A DNA stretch of 64,000 nt, taken from Ampelocalamus luodianensis. Lineage: Eukaryota; Streptophyta; Magnoliopsida; Poales; Poaceae. Below the pieces are notes generated by a model, which saw only the letters and a program-made list of their open reading frames with translations, had not been told where the DNA came from and made no database searches. This document shows positions 46,033-57,662 of this stretch, piece after piece. Where the stretch lies: assembly GCA_036346255.1 (NCBI GenBank), contig CM070622.1, forward strand, positions 22,842,751 to 22,906,750, given 5' to 3'. The translations under genes were made by a program, and so were the position numbers. The stretch's first letter is position 1, and every line of letters starts with the position of its first letter.

Positions 46033-49000
46033 TGTAACATCCCAATTTTCTAAGTTTAAAAATCTTTTAAATAGTTAGTAGGGAAAAAGTCACCATTTGG
46101 ATTTTATTTGAATTTAATTCAAAAGTTTAATATTGGACTTTACAATAAAAAAAACCTTTAATGTGAATAATCCCAACATGAACAATAGCCAAAACTATTT
46201 CATTTGGGTTCTATGTGCTCAGATATATTTTCTAGATTTTTTTAGAATTTTTCTGGGTTCATTTGCTATTTTCGTTTGCTTATTTGAATTTCTGGTATTT
46301 TCTAAAAGGGAAAATCTATTTAAAATCTCAGAAAACCCTTCGGGCCGAATTCCTTTCCTCCGGCCCCTTTCTTCCCTGTTCCAGCCCATTTCCACGCCAG
46401 GCCTAGCTCGCGCGCGCTCCCGTTCGCACCCGCTGACGTGTGGGCCCCACACGTCAGGTCTTCGCCTCCGCACCCGGCTTCGTCCTCGCGTGCGGCCGCG
46501 CCCTCCTTCCATGGTCAGAGCTTCAAGCTCGTACGACAATGCGAGATTTCTAACAGAACCCCTTCTAGAAAACGCGTAGAATCTCATCCCTTATCTCCCC
46601 GCATCTTCCCGGATCAAAATCTTATCCCGATTTCATTTCTAACTATGTTTTTCCCGCGTGCTCGTCTCGGACTCTTTTAGGGTTTGCCGCCGCACGCCGC
46701 CTTAGCCCACCGCGGGGCCTATAAATAGGACCCCGAGGATCGCCAGCACCTCCGCATCCCGGAGCCACCACCCACTTCACCTCAATCGCCTCAGCGCCGC
46801 CGCAATCTAGGATTTAGGGTTTCGGCCGCCGCCGGCTAAACCTTGAATTGCGCCACCACCAGTGTCGCCGCATCGTCGTCGAGTGCACCACCGGGTTCTG
46901 TGATGCCATATCTACCTCTGGGAGCCCTCGCCGTCGCCGAAACCTCGCCGGAACCCCCGTCCGACAAAAGCCAAACCTCTCCGCCGCTCTGAGCTCGCCG
47001 CCGGTCGCCACCGTCCACTCCAAGCACCCGGCGTTGCACCAATAGGTTCGCAATAGCGCCCTCTACACGCTGGTACAACCCACCGCCGGCGAAGCCCCGC
47101 CGTTCGCCGTTGCCACTGGTCCCCGAGCCCCTCCGTCGTCGAGCTGACGTGGCCGTCCACGTCGGCAGCCACCTCAGCGGCCGCGCCTGCGTATCATCCC
47201 GCGTGGCGCCGCGTCAGTGTCTGCATCAACGCCACGGGTGCGCCGCGTGGCTTAGTCCACCGGTCCCCAGGTCCCGAGGCTCGGTAGATTTGGTCTACTG
47301 TGAGCCGTGTATCTGACATGTGGGTCCCGCCTGTCAGTTCGTTTTCGCCCCGTCCGAACGTTCTCTGATGACATCAGCATTGCACAACAATCCGATTTTT
47401 CTGTTAAGAAATAATTCGGAAATTCCAGAAAATCCAATTTAGGGTTTTTCTTTTAGATTTAAACTTCCAAAGCCGATAACGTTTGCATCCTAACTCCGAT
47501 TGAGCCCATTCAAATTCCTAAATTTATCTAAATTCGAGGTCTATTTATCTGAGATTTTTATTTAATTTTTGGAGCTTGATTTGCCTCTGTTATTTATTTG
47601 TTTTATTTATTTATCTCGTTTGCGAGTAGACGTCGTTTCGTCGGGGAATTTTGGAGAAGAAGGAGCACCCCAAGATCAAGACCAGTGCATAGACCTTTTC
47701 CAAGGCAAGTCATACCTTTGATCATCTTGAACCCAGTTTTCAAATTACTTTGTTTCAAAGTATTGCATTCTACTTTAATTATTTATTTAAATACTTTTGG
47801 GCATAGCTATCATCTAATTTGTTAATACCACCTTGGCTTGTATGTCATAATACCTTGTCACCCTAGATTGCTTTATTAGTTGGTAATATTGTAGCACCAA
47901 CGTGGGTTGGTTAGATGCGAGTACAATTGCTTAGCCATGCTACGAGTCTCACATCTTATGTAAGTTGCAAATATTAAATTTGACTAAGTGACTATGGAAC
48001 TTTGTGTAAAACTGTGTGCTATGTGTTATTACTTCGTGATAGCATGTGTTGCACTAAAACCAACTGGGTGGGAAAGGATTTAGACTGAGGCAAGTGGTGG
48101 ATACTTTGTGACATGGTGGACTTTGTGAACGGGCTTGATAATCTTTGTGACTTAGTTAGAAAATTGGAAGTCTTGTCTTGGTCAGTTAAGGACTTAACTT
48201 TGTGCGCCATTGAACTGAGCCTTACTGTATGACCACATGCCTGATGGGACGGACCTAACTTAGTAAGTTATGGATTCTCGGCATTGATGTTCAGGTGGAT
48301 AGGTTAGGCTTTGTGACAGGGTGGAGGTGTGACTACTTGGTGGTTGCATCGCGGGATGGTTCGCCGCATCCCTGTCCAGTGGTGTGTGTTAGACTAGTAT
48401 TCTTTATGAGCTGGTCTAGCGGGAAAGCACATCGGGGATGTCAATGTTTGAGATGAAGTTTCCGAACTGTTTTGTTACGATTAGTGCTAGCTACACTAGT
48501 TGTATCTTGTGGGTAAAGTGTACAACCTCTGCAGAGTGTTAAATCAATCTATTCGAATAGCGCGTCATGATCATGGACATGCTCGGGGATTTCACATGAG
48601 GGTAGTTTTCATAAAATGCTGGGATGGGAGCTATGTGATCTAAGTCATGTGGCTATGTGAAATAATATGTGTAGCTTTGTGTCTTTGTGAAAATAACTGT
48701 TAAATTAATATTATTTATTTATTTGAACTGCATTTCAATCTATTATTGTATTCAATTGCAAAAGTTGCTTTTATGCAAAAGAACCACAGAAGCCTTTTCT
48801 TTGGAATAAGCCTGCATCTATAAATTGTATTCTGTGGTATGATTTGCGAGTACGGTTGTGTACTCACACTTGTTGTAAAACTTGCGCCCAAACCTACAGA
48901 AGAGGAGGAGTCTAGGTCTGCTTTCGAGGAGGAGTTCAACGAAGGTTGCTGATCGTTAAGGTATGGATCCCAGTCGGTTGCCTATGGTGAATTGATAGGA

Positions 49001-49241
49001 TCTACGCTGAAGTTATTTCTGTTCCGCTGCTGTTTATTCTCTGTTAGCCCTGCGTCGCTTAATAACTGTAAACTCGACCATAAGGTCAAAACTCTTATTT
49101 ATTATTCAAACTAGTCGTTTACTTTATTTATCGGTTGTGTAGATTGATATTCACCTATGTTGACACTGTGTGCACTAGCGTGATCCTGGACTAGTGCAGT
49201 ATACGCAGAGGGTTCCAGAATCGTAATTTTGGGTCCCAACA
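46033..49241 (+). repeat. Chromovirus LTR, 3.2 kb
   Basis: It starts TGTAACATCCCAATTTTC after the purine tract and ends GGGTCCCAACA before the PBS. A TATA box, TATAAATA, lies at 46720-46727, followed by a GC-rich, C-rich leader. The long open frames around 46800-47200 are composition effects. It is unusual in having an integrase on its left and a PBS on its right. Confidence 0.88.
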
Positions 49242-49245
49242 GAGG

Positions 49246-49258
49246 TGGTATCAGAGCC
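49246..49258 (+). other. Primer-binding site of the chromovirus
   Basis: TGGTATCAGAGCC, complementary to initiator-Met tRNA, four bases after the LTR end. It shows that the LTR also acted as a 5' LTR. Confidence 0.9.
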
Positions 49259-49457
49259 ATACTGACTGTAGGTCTTGACCTTAGTTAGATTGGCCGTCTT
49301 TCAAGTGTCCAAATTATTTTCTAAAGGAAAAATTAACTTGTAAGAGTAATTAACTGCTTAACTCTTCTCATATCTCTCTCGACTCAACTATTGCTATAAT
49401 CTTCTCTTTTCCCGCTGTTTTTAAAGTTGCTCTTACCCTCTTCATCTGTCTTAACAG

Positions 49458-50075
49458 ATGCCTCATCTCCAGAGCTATGGTGAGCGCACAGGAGGATACG
49501 CCGCTGAGCTTTGGAAGCTGCTTCAGGTTCTTGGAGGCTTTGATCGTCCATTGTACGTCGGCAACAACTGGATTGTGAATGGACAAAACCGTGGAGTGAT
49601 CTATCGCCTGACGATCTACGCTAGGAGGAACGACAAGGCGAGCCAACCTTCACACATCTCTGTGAGGAAGATCACTTGGCTGGAAGGCATCCAGGAGTCA
49701 TCGCGTTTGGCCATGCTACGTATCTGCAACATCTACACACGGGAGCTTCAAGACACCATCTTCCGTTACCATCCCAGAGCTGCAGCCGTGGATTTGCTAG
49801 CACGCTACCCATCCATAGAAGAAGAAAGCAACGCTACAGTCGTGCACCTCGCCTAGTTTGCAGTTGTCCAGGAGGAAGCATTGGAGAGGACTATCACAGA
49901 GCTGGATCATGTCTATGAGGCTTTGCAGAGGGCTGAGGAGAAGGTCGCTACTTTGCAGGAGATTCTCTACGACCAAGATGACGAAGTAGAAGAAGACCCC
50001 GAGGAGGATCCTGAAGAAGGTCCAGAAGAAGGCCCAGTTGAACCAGAAGAAGGCTGCGAGCGGAGGAGCCAGTGA
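49458..50075 (+). pseudogene. orf0-like protein between PBS and gag position
   Basis: The frame starts at ATG 49458 (MPHLQSYGERTGGYAAELWK) and has one in-frame TAG at 49854-49856. It continues in the same frame to 50075, about 205 codons in all. The second part is a heptad-rich segment (TITELDHVYEALQRAEEKVA) followed by an acidic tail of repeated Glu-Asp/Pro blocks (EEDPEEDPEEGPEEGP). Some grass Gypsy elements (as I recall, rice RIRE3/RIRE8) carry an extra ORF at exactly this place. The function is unknown. Gag itself is missing to the right. Confidence 0.65.
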
Positions 50076-50189
50076 GCGGTTGCCAGGAATGCACATTCTG
50101 CTCTCGCACGATCCCCTGAACATCGGGATCGGTTGCCAAGATGTCGGCTCACTTAGAGTCTGACCGTCGAGGCGCCGCCGCGGTTGTGT
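50076..50189 (+). other. End of the chromovirus remnant
   Basis: Sequence after orf0 with no coding frame. The junction to the next block is placed roughly at 50190. Confidence 0.35.
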
Positions 50190-51459
50190 GTATTTATTGA
50201 TGATTATGTGTCACCAGTCATAGATATAGGGATATCAAATTAATATTGTGAGAACACGTTAGAGAACATGATGTTGGATTAACCACCATGAGACATTATT
50301 AAGATCAATATGTTTCTATGTGTCATGAGTTGGACTCAAGCATTGATAATGTATAATACTTGGACCTGAGGTCAGCATGATTTCCTACATGTGTAATAGT
50401 ATACTTAGTGGTTACCAAACGCTACTCCGTAACAGGGTAGTTATAAAGGTAGTTTTTAGGTATGCTGTGAAACATGCGGAGGAATGTGACTAGTTGGATA
50501 TGAGATCTGTTACTCCTAGCATAACAGGAGAGATATATCTGGGCCCTTTGATGCGGTTGGATAAAGGAAGTGCGTGATCGTGCCACAAGTGGTCGAAGAG
50601 TCGAGCACACGAAGTTATACGTCACTAGATCGAGAAAAGATTGAACAGTCTATGGTTAATATATATCTCATCTAGAGTTCGACCAGATATCGTGAGACAA
50701 AAGGAGACTACATAAACATGTCGCTTAGTCCAATCAGATACGAACTGGTCGTATAGGGATACGGAAGTGTCGTGAGCTGGTCGTACTTGATCATAAACTG
50801 ATCAGAGAATTGGTCGTAAGGTGTTACGAATTGGTCATGATCAGATGCGAACTGGTCGTGAGTGATAAGGGTCTGATTGCATATCGTATTGCATAAGGTT
50901 CGTCCGATATAATCCTTATGTGTGTTCGGGAATCGCTATGTCCTACTAAGAATCGCTAAGGCCGACTAGTGATCGAAAAGAAATTCCCAGGTCATGGCCG
51001 ATTACACGTGAACCTATAGGTTCACACACTTAACGAGTTAGAACAAACTAATTTGGATTGGATCCGTTATGAGTTCTTTATAAGGGGAGATGTGGGGCTT
51101 TTGGGAGAGTAGAGATACCCCACCGAAACCCTAGTTGTCACCTTCCCGAAAGCCTTGCAGTACACACTAGTGCTAGCATGCCGGCGTACGACATTTCACC
51201 TCTGGATGTGTGGATACCATAGAGGTGCTGCTGCACTGATCGAGAACGAACCGTGACCTATGTATGTAACGAGAGAGGCTGCTAGAGGAGACGATCGGTG
51301 GCCAAGAACGTTGGACGACCGACTACGACCACTATATCGATGTGCTCGACATTAGACCTGGTTGCTCCAACTCTTCTTCTGTTGCACTACGCGTCTAGTG
51401 GTAACAATTTATTATCTTTTACTCACATGACTTCCTTATTTATGTTGTAGAATTTTGAA
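50190..51459. other. Unclassified retroelement-like non-coding block
   Basis: There is no coding frame. The style (GGTTACCAAACGCTACTCCG, ATATATCTGGGCCC, a late TTCTTTATAAGGGGAGATG with AAACCCTAG after it) resembles LTR or 3' non-coding DNA of grass Copia elements. Motifs of the type CTGGTCGTA...GATACGAACTGGTC repeat around 50740-50870. No partner copy is in the window, so boundaries are uncertain. Confidence 0.35.
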
Positions 51460-53621
51460 TGCATGATGGAAGATGGTAAGTTTAGTACCATTTTGCTAAT
51501 CTAGCTGGGAAGAGGCCAATGTATAAGGTAGGGTTGGTCTTACCTAGTTGAACCAAACAAAAGAAGAACATGCGCACGTGCGCTCGGTCACCACGCCTCG
51601 CCATGGCCTGCTCGTGACGTGCAAGTGAATGGTCCGATGATTTTGTGTTCGGTTGGCTGTGGAGCTGTAGCTTCTTTTTGTACCTTAAAACCATGCATAC
51701 GAATTAGAAACTGAAAGTTTGAATTACATTGTTTCAATTGGCTTTTATGGCAATATTAGGGAGAGATCAGTATCAGAATACTCTCCTCTCAGAAACAGAA
51801 CAAAGACATAATCAATATCATCTTGTTGCCCGGTTCCTCTGTGCTGCGCAACCACGGTTTCACCATCCCTTCTTCAACGTGCACCAACGTGGGGAGAGCA
51901 GTGTCTCCGAAGACGGCATCCCTCATAATCCTGCATGGGTTGGGGTGAATTAGGTTTTTGAGAAGCGTTCACGCGACTGCTCACGGCGTTCTCCTTCTCC
52001 ATCATCCGCTTCGCATGAGACTCTTCTGCGACCTTTGCCGGAGTGATTATATATAAGTCGCGGTGATATATTTTGATATGACTAGGCCTTGCTTCCTAGA
52101 AATAAACCATGTGATGATGTTGGTGCCTACTTCTGTTAGTAGTGTTGTTGTTCTAGGTTTTGACGTGTTAGCGCATATATATGGGATGGAAATATTTGAA
52201 TTGGTGATCATGCACTACTACTACAAAAAACGTCATCACAGGCAGTTCTAAACTGTCATCACAGACGGTTTTGTGAACCGTCTGTATTTATGCGTTTGTG
52301 ATAACAGGCGGTCATCACAGACGGTTTTCAAACCGTCTGTGAAAATAGCTATCACAGACGGTTCTGAACAAGAACCGTCTATGATAATTACTATCACAGA
52401 CGGTTCTACTTCAGAACCGTCTGTGATAGTCTGTTTTCACAGATGGTTCTGAACAAAAACCGTCTGTGATAGTAATTATAACAGACGGTTCTTATTCAGA
52501 ACCGTCTGTGATAGTTTTTTCTATTGCAAAAAAATACTGCCATTTCATACACATACACTGCCATTTCCCAAGCCTCCCAAACATGGATTCATGGATACAC
52601 ATACATGGATTCCCAACTCCCAAGCCTCCCAATAAATTTCTCAAGCCATGGATACACTCGATCATATATATAAGTACCAACAGAAGTAGAATCTGGAGGA
52701 GAATCTAACAGAAATCTGGATATGAATCTAACACAAGTACCACAAGCTCATACATACAAATATGGATCTGAATCTAACAGAAGCTCATATACAAAAGTAC
52801 CAACAGAACCTCATATACCAAAGACGTCAGTGTCAGAGGAGGACTAGAGGAGGTCGGCGTTGGCGTTGGTGTCGACGTCGACTCTCAGCTGTTGGGGAGG
52901 AAGACCGCATCGGAGGTTGGGGACCACAGGAGCAAGGAAGGACCGGAGACCGACGGAGTAGCGGGGGGCCGGGAGTTGTGGGAGGACCGGAGGAGTACTG
53001 ACCAGCCGGGGCTTGGAGGAGGACTGCGGGAGAAAGGGAGGACTGAGCCCAGAGGAGGATTGGGACTGCGAGAGTGCAAGACTGAGCGCGTTCCGCCTTG
53101 ACTCGGCTATATTATATAAGAACAAAACCAAAATATTTTGCCTCCCGCGCACGCGTTCAAAATTTTCAAACTCCCGCGTTGTGAATCATAGACAGTTTCA
53201 TACAAAAGCCGTCTGTGATAACAAATCACAGACAGTTCTTGATACGAACCGTCTGTGATAAGTACATCATCACAGACGGTTGGTATTAAGAACCGTCTGT
53301 GACTTGAATTTTACCATGGTCATTATCACAGACGGTTCTTAATATGAACCGTCTGTGAAGTATCACAAACGATTCGTGACATGAACCGTCTGTGATATAA
53401 CGACATATCACAGATGGTTCGTGTCACGAACCGTATGTGATAATAATGTATCACAGACGGTTTCAAAAGGAACCGTCTGTGATGAGGCGTCTACTATGAC
53501 CTGTTTTGTAGTAGTGATGCTACTATTTATAGTTCCAAATATGCTTAGTATATATGCTGCTGTTGATTCAATTATTATTTTAAGAATTATAATAATCACA
53601 AAAGTGTGCATATACCTAACA
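51460..53621 (+). repeat. 5' LTR of Copia E, 5' end missing, split by CACTA
   Basis: It aligns with 56513-57073 and, at its very end, with 57140-57173. About 70 bp at its start, present in the 3' LTR from 56440, are absent. Without the 1.3-kb CACTA insertion and its duplicated ATG, it would be about 0.86 kb. Confidence 0.75.
52213..53516. mobile_element. Non-autonomous CACTA (En/Spm) element
   Basis: Ends are CACTACTACTACAAAAAACG on the left and the complement of CACTACTACAAAACAGGTCA on the right. A 3-bp ATG duplication flanks them (52210-52212, 53517-53519). Both subterminal regions (52240-52515, 53185-53490) are filled with direct and inverted copies of ACAGACGGTTC and GAACCGTCTGTGA, the expected transposase-binding repeats. 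The 0.6-kb centre has no transposase, only a GC-rich segment of unknown origin, so movement needs a helper. Confidence 0.93.
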
Positions 53622-53648
53622 ATCTAAAAACCTGATAGACACTTTGTG

Positions 53649-54525
53649 ATGGCTGGTTTTGCCGAGGCAATGAAACCAGAGAAATTCACTTGTGTGAATT
53701 TCAAGAGATGGCAGATAAGTGTCCAATTGTGGCTCTCAGCTGTGAATGTATTTTGGGTAGTGATACCAGGTCCTGCAGGACCTTGAACTATTGCACTACA
53801 AACATAGTACAACACGGCTATGATAATATCTGTCGGGTGTATTCTAAACGTGTTGTCTAACCAGCTTTGTGATGTATATATGCACATGAAGAACGCTGCA
53901 GATTTGTGGCATGTACTTGAACACAAGTTTGCTACCTCTGATGTTGGACATGAATTGTATGTTATGAAGCAATATCATGATTACAAAATAGTTGATAACC
54001 GTTCTATAGTCGAGAAGGCTCATGAACCATAATTCGTTGTGGGGGAACTCACCCACTTTGGTTGTCAATTGCCGAATAAATTTGTGGCTAGGGGCATTAT
54101 TGCTAAATTGCCTCCAACTTGAAGGAATTTTGCCACATATCTGAAACACAAGAGGCAAAATATTTCCATCGAAGATCTGGTTACTAGTCTTGATGTTGAA
54201 GAGAAGGCTTGGGCAAAGGATGTGACACCAATGGTGCAAGAGGGACAATCTAGAGTGAACATCATGCATCATATTGACAAAGGTAAAGGCAAGGTTATTT
54301 TGACCACCAATTTCAAAAGGACCAACAATAGTAAGAAGAAAGTGAACATGAAGGGTATTACTTACTTTGTTTGTGGTGAAACTGGTCATTGGGCCAAGAA
54401 ATGCCACGAATAGACAGGCAAGAAAAATCATCCAGTGCAGAAGAAGACTGCTAATGTGATTCTTAGCGAGGCCGAAGCATCTAGGTATGATAATTTACCT
54501 AATGTGATTATTGGCAAGGCCTGAT
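53649..54525 (+). pseudogene. Copia E gag
   Basis: The frame opens MAGFAEAMKPEKFTCVNFKR and W, the usual Copia gag head, then has stops near 53784, 54030 and 54119. Blocks such as AADLWHVLEHKFATSD and the CCHC knuckle CGETGHWAKKC (about 54370) confirm gag. It stops where RT sequence starts without a protease or integrase. Confidence 0.8.
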
Positions 54526-55890
54526 GTTACAATCGAAAAGTACAAGGCTCGGCTTGTGGCTAAATGTTATATTAAAAAACAAGGTGAAGATTTCTTTGAT
54601 ACTTACTCACCTGTTCTCAGATTAACCACTATTGGAGTACTATTATCTTCGGCTGCCTCATATGGTTTTATTGTCCATCAAATAGGTGTAAAGATAACTT
54701 TCCTCAATGGAGAGTTGAATGACGAAATTTACATGGATCAACCTGATGGATTTGTAGTACATGGGCAAGAGGGCAAATGTCTGTAAGTTATTGAAATCTT
54801 TATACAACCTCAAACAGGCACCTAAGCAATGGCATGAGAAGTTTGATAGAACTTTGACATCTGCAGGGTTTGCGGTAAATGAAGTCGGTAAATGTGTATA
54901 CTACCGCTATAGTGTGGGTAAAGGAGTAATATTATGCTTGTATGTTGATAACATACTTATCTTTGGGACAAATATTGATGTGATTAATAAGGTTAAGTCA
55001 TTTTTATCCCAAAGTTTTGACATAAAAGATTAGGGAGAGGCTGATGTTATTTTAAACATCAAGTTGATCAAGGATGAGAATGAGATTACCTTGTTGTAAT
55101 ATCATTATGTGGAAAAGGTCTTGAGCCATTTTGGCTATATGGAAAGCGAGCCCTCTCAAACACTCTATGATCATAGTCTAATACTTCGAAAGAATCAAAA
55201 ACTAGGAAATGATCAATTGAGGTACTCTTAGATTATTGGTTCACTCATGTACTTAGCTAGTGCTACTCGTCCTGACATCTCTTTTGTTGTAAGCAAATTG
55301 AGCCGGTTTACTACTAATCTGGGAGATGATCATTGGCACGCAATTGAGCGGGTTATGCGCTATTTGAAAGGTACAATGAGTTGCAGAATTCACCATACTT
55401 GGTATCCTGGTGTACTTGAGGGACATAGTGATTCAAATTGGATTTCTGATGCTGATGAGATAAAGGCTACACGTAGATATGTATTCACTCTAGGTGGTGC
55501 TGCCGTCTCATGGAGGTCTTGCAAACAGACCATACTGACAAGGTTAACCATGGAGACAGAACTCACAGCATTAGACACAGCCACTGTTGAGGCAGAATGA
55601 CTGCGAGAACTCTTGATGGATTTACCGATGGTTGAAAAACCAATTCCAACTATCCTTATGTACTATGATAACCAAACAGTTATCATAAAGGTGATAAGTG
55701 CAAATGATAATATGAAATTCTCAAGACATGTGAAAACACGGTTGAAGTCTATCAGAAAATTGAGAAACTCCAGAGTGATAGCTATAGATTATATCCAAAT
55801 AGCCAAAATCTAGCAAACCCCTTTACAAAGGGACTATCACAGAATGTGATTGAAATTGCATTGAAGGAAATAGGAATGAGACCCACATGA
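54526..55890 (+). pseudogene. Copia E reverse transcriptase and RNase H
   Basis: It starts inside RT: TIEKYKARLVAKCYIKKQGE, DFFDTYSPV, VKITFLNGELNDEIYMDQPD. After a frameshift near 54783, LLKSLYNLKQAPKQWHEKFD and YVDN follow (54941-54952; the second catalytic Asp is changed to Asn, which should abolish activity). RNase H blocks: MYLASATRPDISFVVSKLSR (about 55248), EGHSDSNWISDADE (about 55419) and, after another frame change, NPFTKGLSQNVIEIALKEIG, ending at 55890. Stops near 55034 and 55098. Confidence 0.85.
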
Positions 55891-56439
55891 GTTACACATA
55901 GTGGTAACCTAAACCTATGTGATCGGAGATCCCGTGAAATAGGCCTTAGGAAAAACAAACTATTTGGGTAACAGTGGAGTACATACTTAGTTTATATCTC
56001 ACTCTGTTAGAGATACAATACTCTAATTACTATAAGGCAGGATGACTTTATCTTAATGCGTTCTAAGCCTTAACAGTAAAATACCATCATACAGAGTATT
56101 CGTGTAAGAACACATCTATATGAGCCTGACTGTTGGTTGCAGTCCATGAGATGTGGGTGATCTCTAAGAAACTCGTGAAGAGGCACAAGAGTATGACCTA
56201 TATGCTCCACCCGAATAGTAGCCTATCGGCGGCCAAGTATAAGCAAAGGCTTTAGGTGAAACTTGTCCGTACAAAACTGTCAATTTAAGGCTTAGTCCAT
56301 TGTGTAGTTGTAGACGAGTCTAGCTTGAGGTTCTAGGTGGATGTTCAATCTTAACCGGTCTCTACCGAAAAACTGGTATATCAACAGCACTTTGGAATTA
56401 TGGGCAAATTCATGGTGCTTTTGGGATCTGGTGGGTGAT
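55891..56439 (+). other. 3' non-coding region of Copia E
   Basis: Between pol and the 3' LTR, no open frame of interest. GGTGGGTGAT at 56430-56439 stands where the purine tract should be. Confidence 0.5.
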
Positions 56440-57173
56440 TGTTGGAGTTTTTGGGCATGGCCCGTTCAATATTCCAATTAAATCATAGGAAAATCCCAAA
56501 GAACCACTCATACATGGTGGAAGGTGGAAAGTTTAGTACCATATTGCTAGTTTAGGTGGGAAGAGACCAATATATAAGGTGGAGTTGGTCTTACCTAGTT
56601 GAAGTAAGTAAAAGAAGAATACATGTGCGTGCGCGCCCGCCTCGCCTCGGCTCGCCACGCCATCGCCCGCCCGCACACACGACGTGCGCTTGAATGGTCC
56701 GGCGATTTCGTGTCCGGTTGACTATGGAGCTGCAGTTTCTTTTTGCACCTCAAAACCTTGCATACGAATTAAAAACTGAAAGTTTGAATTACACTGTTTC
56801 AACTGACTTTTATGGCACGCATTAAATGCGTTTAAAACAGAGTAATGATGGTAACAACGGTAGTTTCTTCTGTTGAAGCTGGTTCTATATTAGGGAGAGG
56901 TCAGTATTAGAATAGTCTCCTCTCAGAAATAGAACAGAGACATAATCAATATCGTCTTGTTGCCTAGTTCCTGTGCGTTGCGCAACCTCGGATTCTCCAT
57001 CCCTTTTTCGGCGTGCACCGATGTGGGGAGAGCAGTGTCTCTGAAGCCGGCGTCCCTTGTAATCCTGCATAGGTGTAACATCCCAATTTTCTGAGTTTTA
57101 AAACCTTTTTCAATAGTTTAGTCTTTTGGAAAAATTCACTATAATAATCACAACACTTTGCATATACCTAACA
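56440..57173 (+). repeat. 3' LTR of Copia E, rearranged
   Basis: TGTTGGAG start, CCTAACA end. An internal stretch present in the 5' LTR (51955-53590 without the CACTA) is missing, and a chromovirus LTR fragment stands in its place. Confidence 0.75.
57074..57139 (+). mobile_element. 66-bp fragment of a chromovirus LTR start
   Basis: TGTAACATCCCAATTTTCTG matches the first bases of the LTR at 46033 (one difference in 20) and stays alignable to the end of the fragment. It begins exactly at the LTR terminus. Confidence 0.75.
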
Positions 57174-57662
57174 CCAGGAACAGCTCATAGTAAGCGCCTG
57201 GACAGCTGTGTGACATGATCTTGCAATAGCTTGCGGGTTTTAGAGTTGGAGATCACTAATGGGTACTCGAGTGTTTTTTGGTCTCCGGGTACTCATCTTT
57301 CTATACGTATGATGCTGCTTTGCGATGCGCGAACTAGTAAAACGGGTAGGGGGCGCGGACCCGAAAATATCCCATGTCTATAGTGTGAAACCGACCAAAA
57401 CTTTTGAAACAGTCACCTTGAGTACCGCCCTCTTTCTGTCTCCTATTCACTTCCCCCACCCATATTTCTAGCTGTGGCCAGCTTTGTTGCTCTGGTGGTC
57501 TGGCCACACAGAGAGAGGGGAGAGAGGAATGGTGAAGTACACATAGTGGTAGAGGGGATGGAGTCAGAGCGGGGGAGAATGCTTGTTCTTCTCCAAAAGG
57601 TAGCGATTTTTTGGCGCCAGTTTTTGTTATTTCTCGCGCGGAGTGGCGCTCGACATGAACTT
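57174..57662. other. Unassigned sequence between two retroelements
   Basis: No gene recognised. An open frame at 57474-57665 runs into the next LTR and has no family features. Confidence 0.35.

Larger units (their letters stand above)
51460..57173 (+). mobile_element. Copia element E, internally deleted, with CACTA insertion
   Basis: 5' LTR 51460-53621 (start truncated, CACTA element inside), gag from 53649, RT and RNase H to 55890, 3' LTR 56440-57173. Both LTRs end CATATACCTAACA and share a long block (TTTAGTACCAT...ATCCTGCAT). Protease and integrase are missing between gag and RT. The 3' LTR starts TGTTGGAGTTTTTGGGC and has a foreign 66-bp piece at 57074-57139. Several stops make it dead. 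Confidence 0.8.

Noticed and set aside
46814..47172. Several long open frames within the chromovirus LTR
   Set aside because: GC-rich leader sequence opens frames on both strands; no family motif in any.
52762..53258. Open frames in the centre of the CACTA element as a transposase or captured gene
   Set aside because: No transposase motif and no recognisable host protein; Gly/Arg-rich frames on both strands point to base composition.
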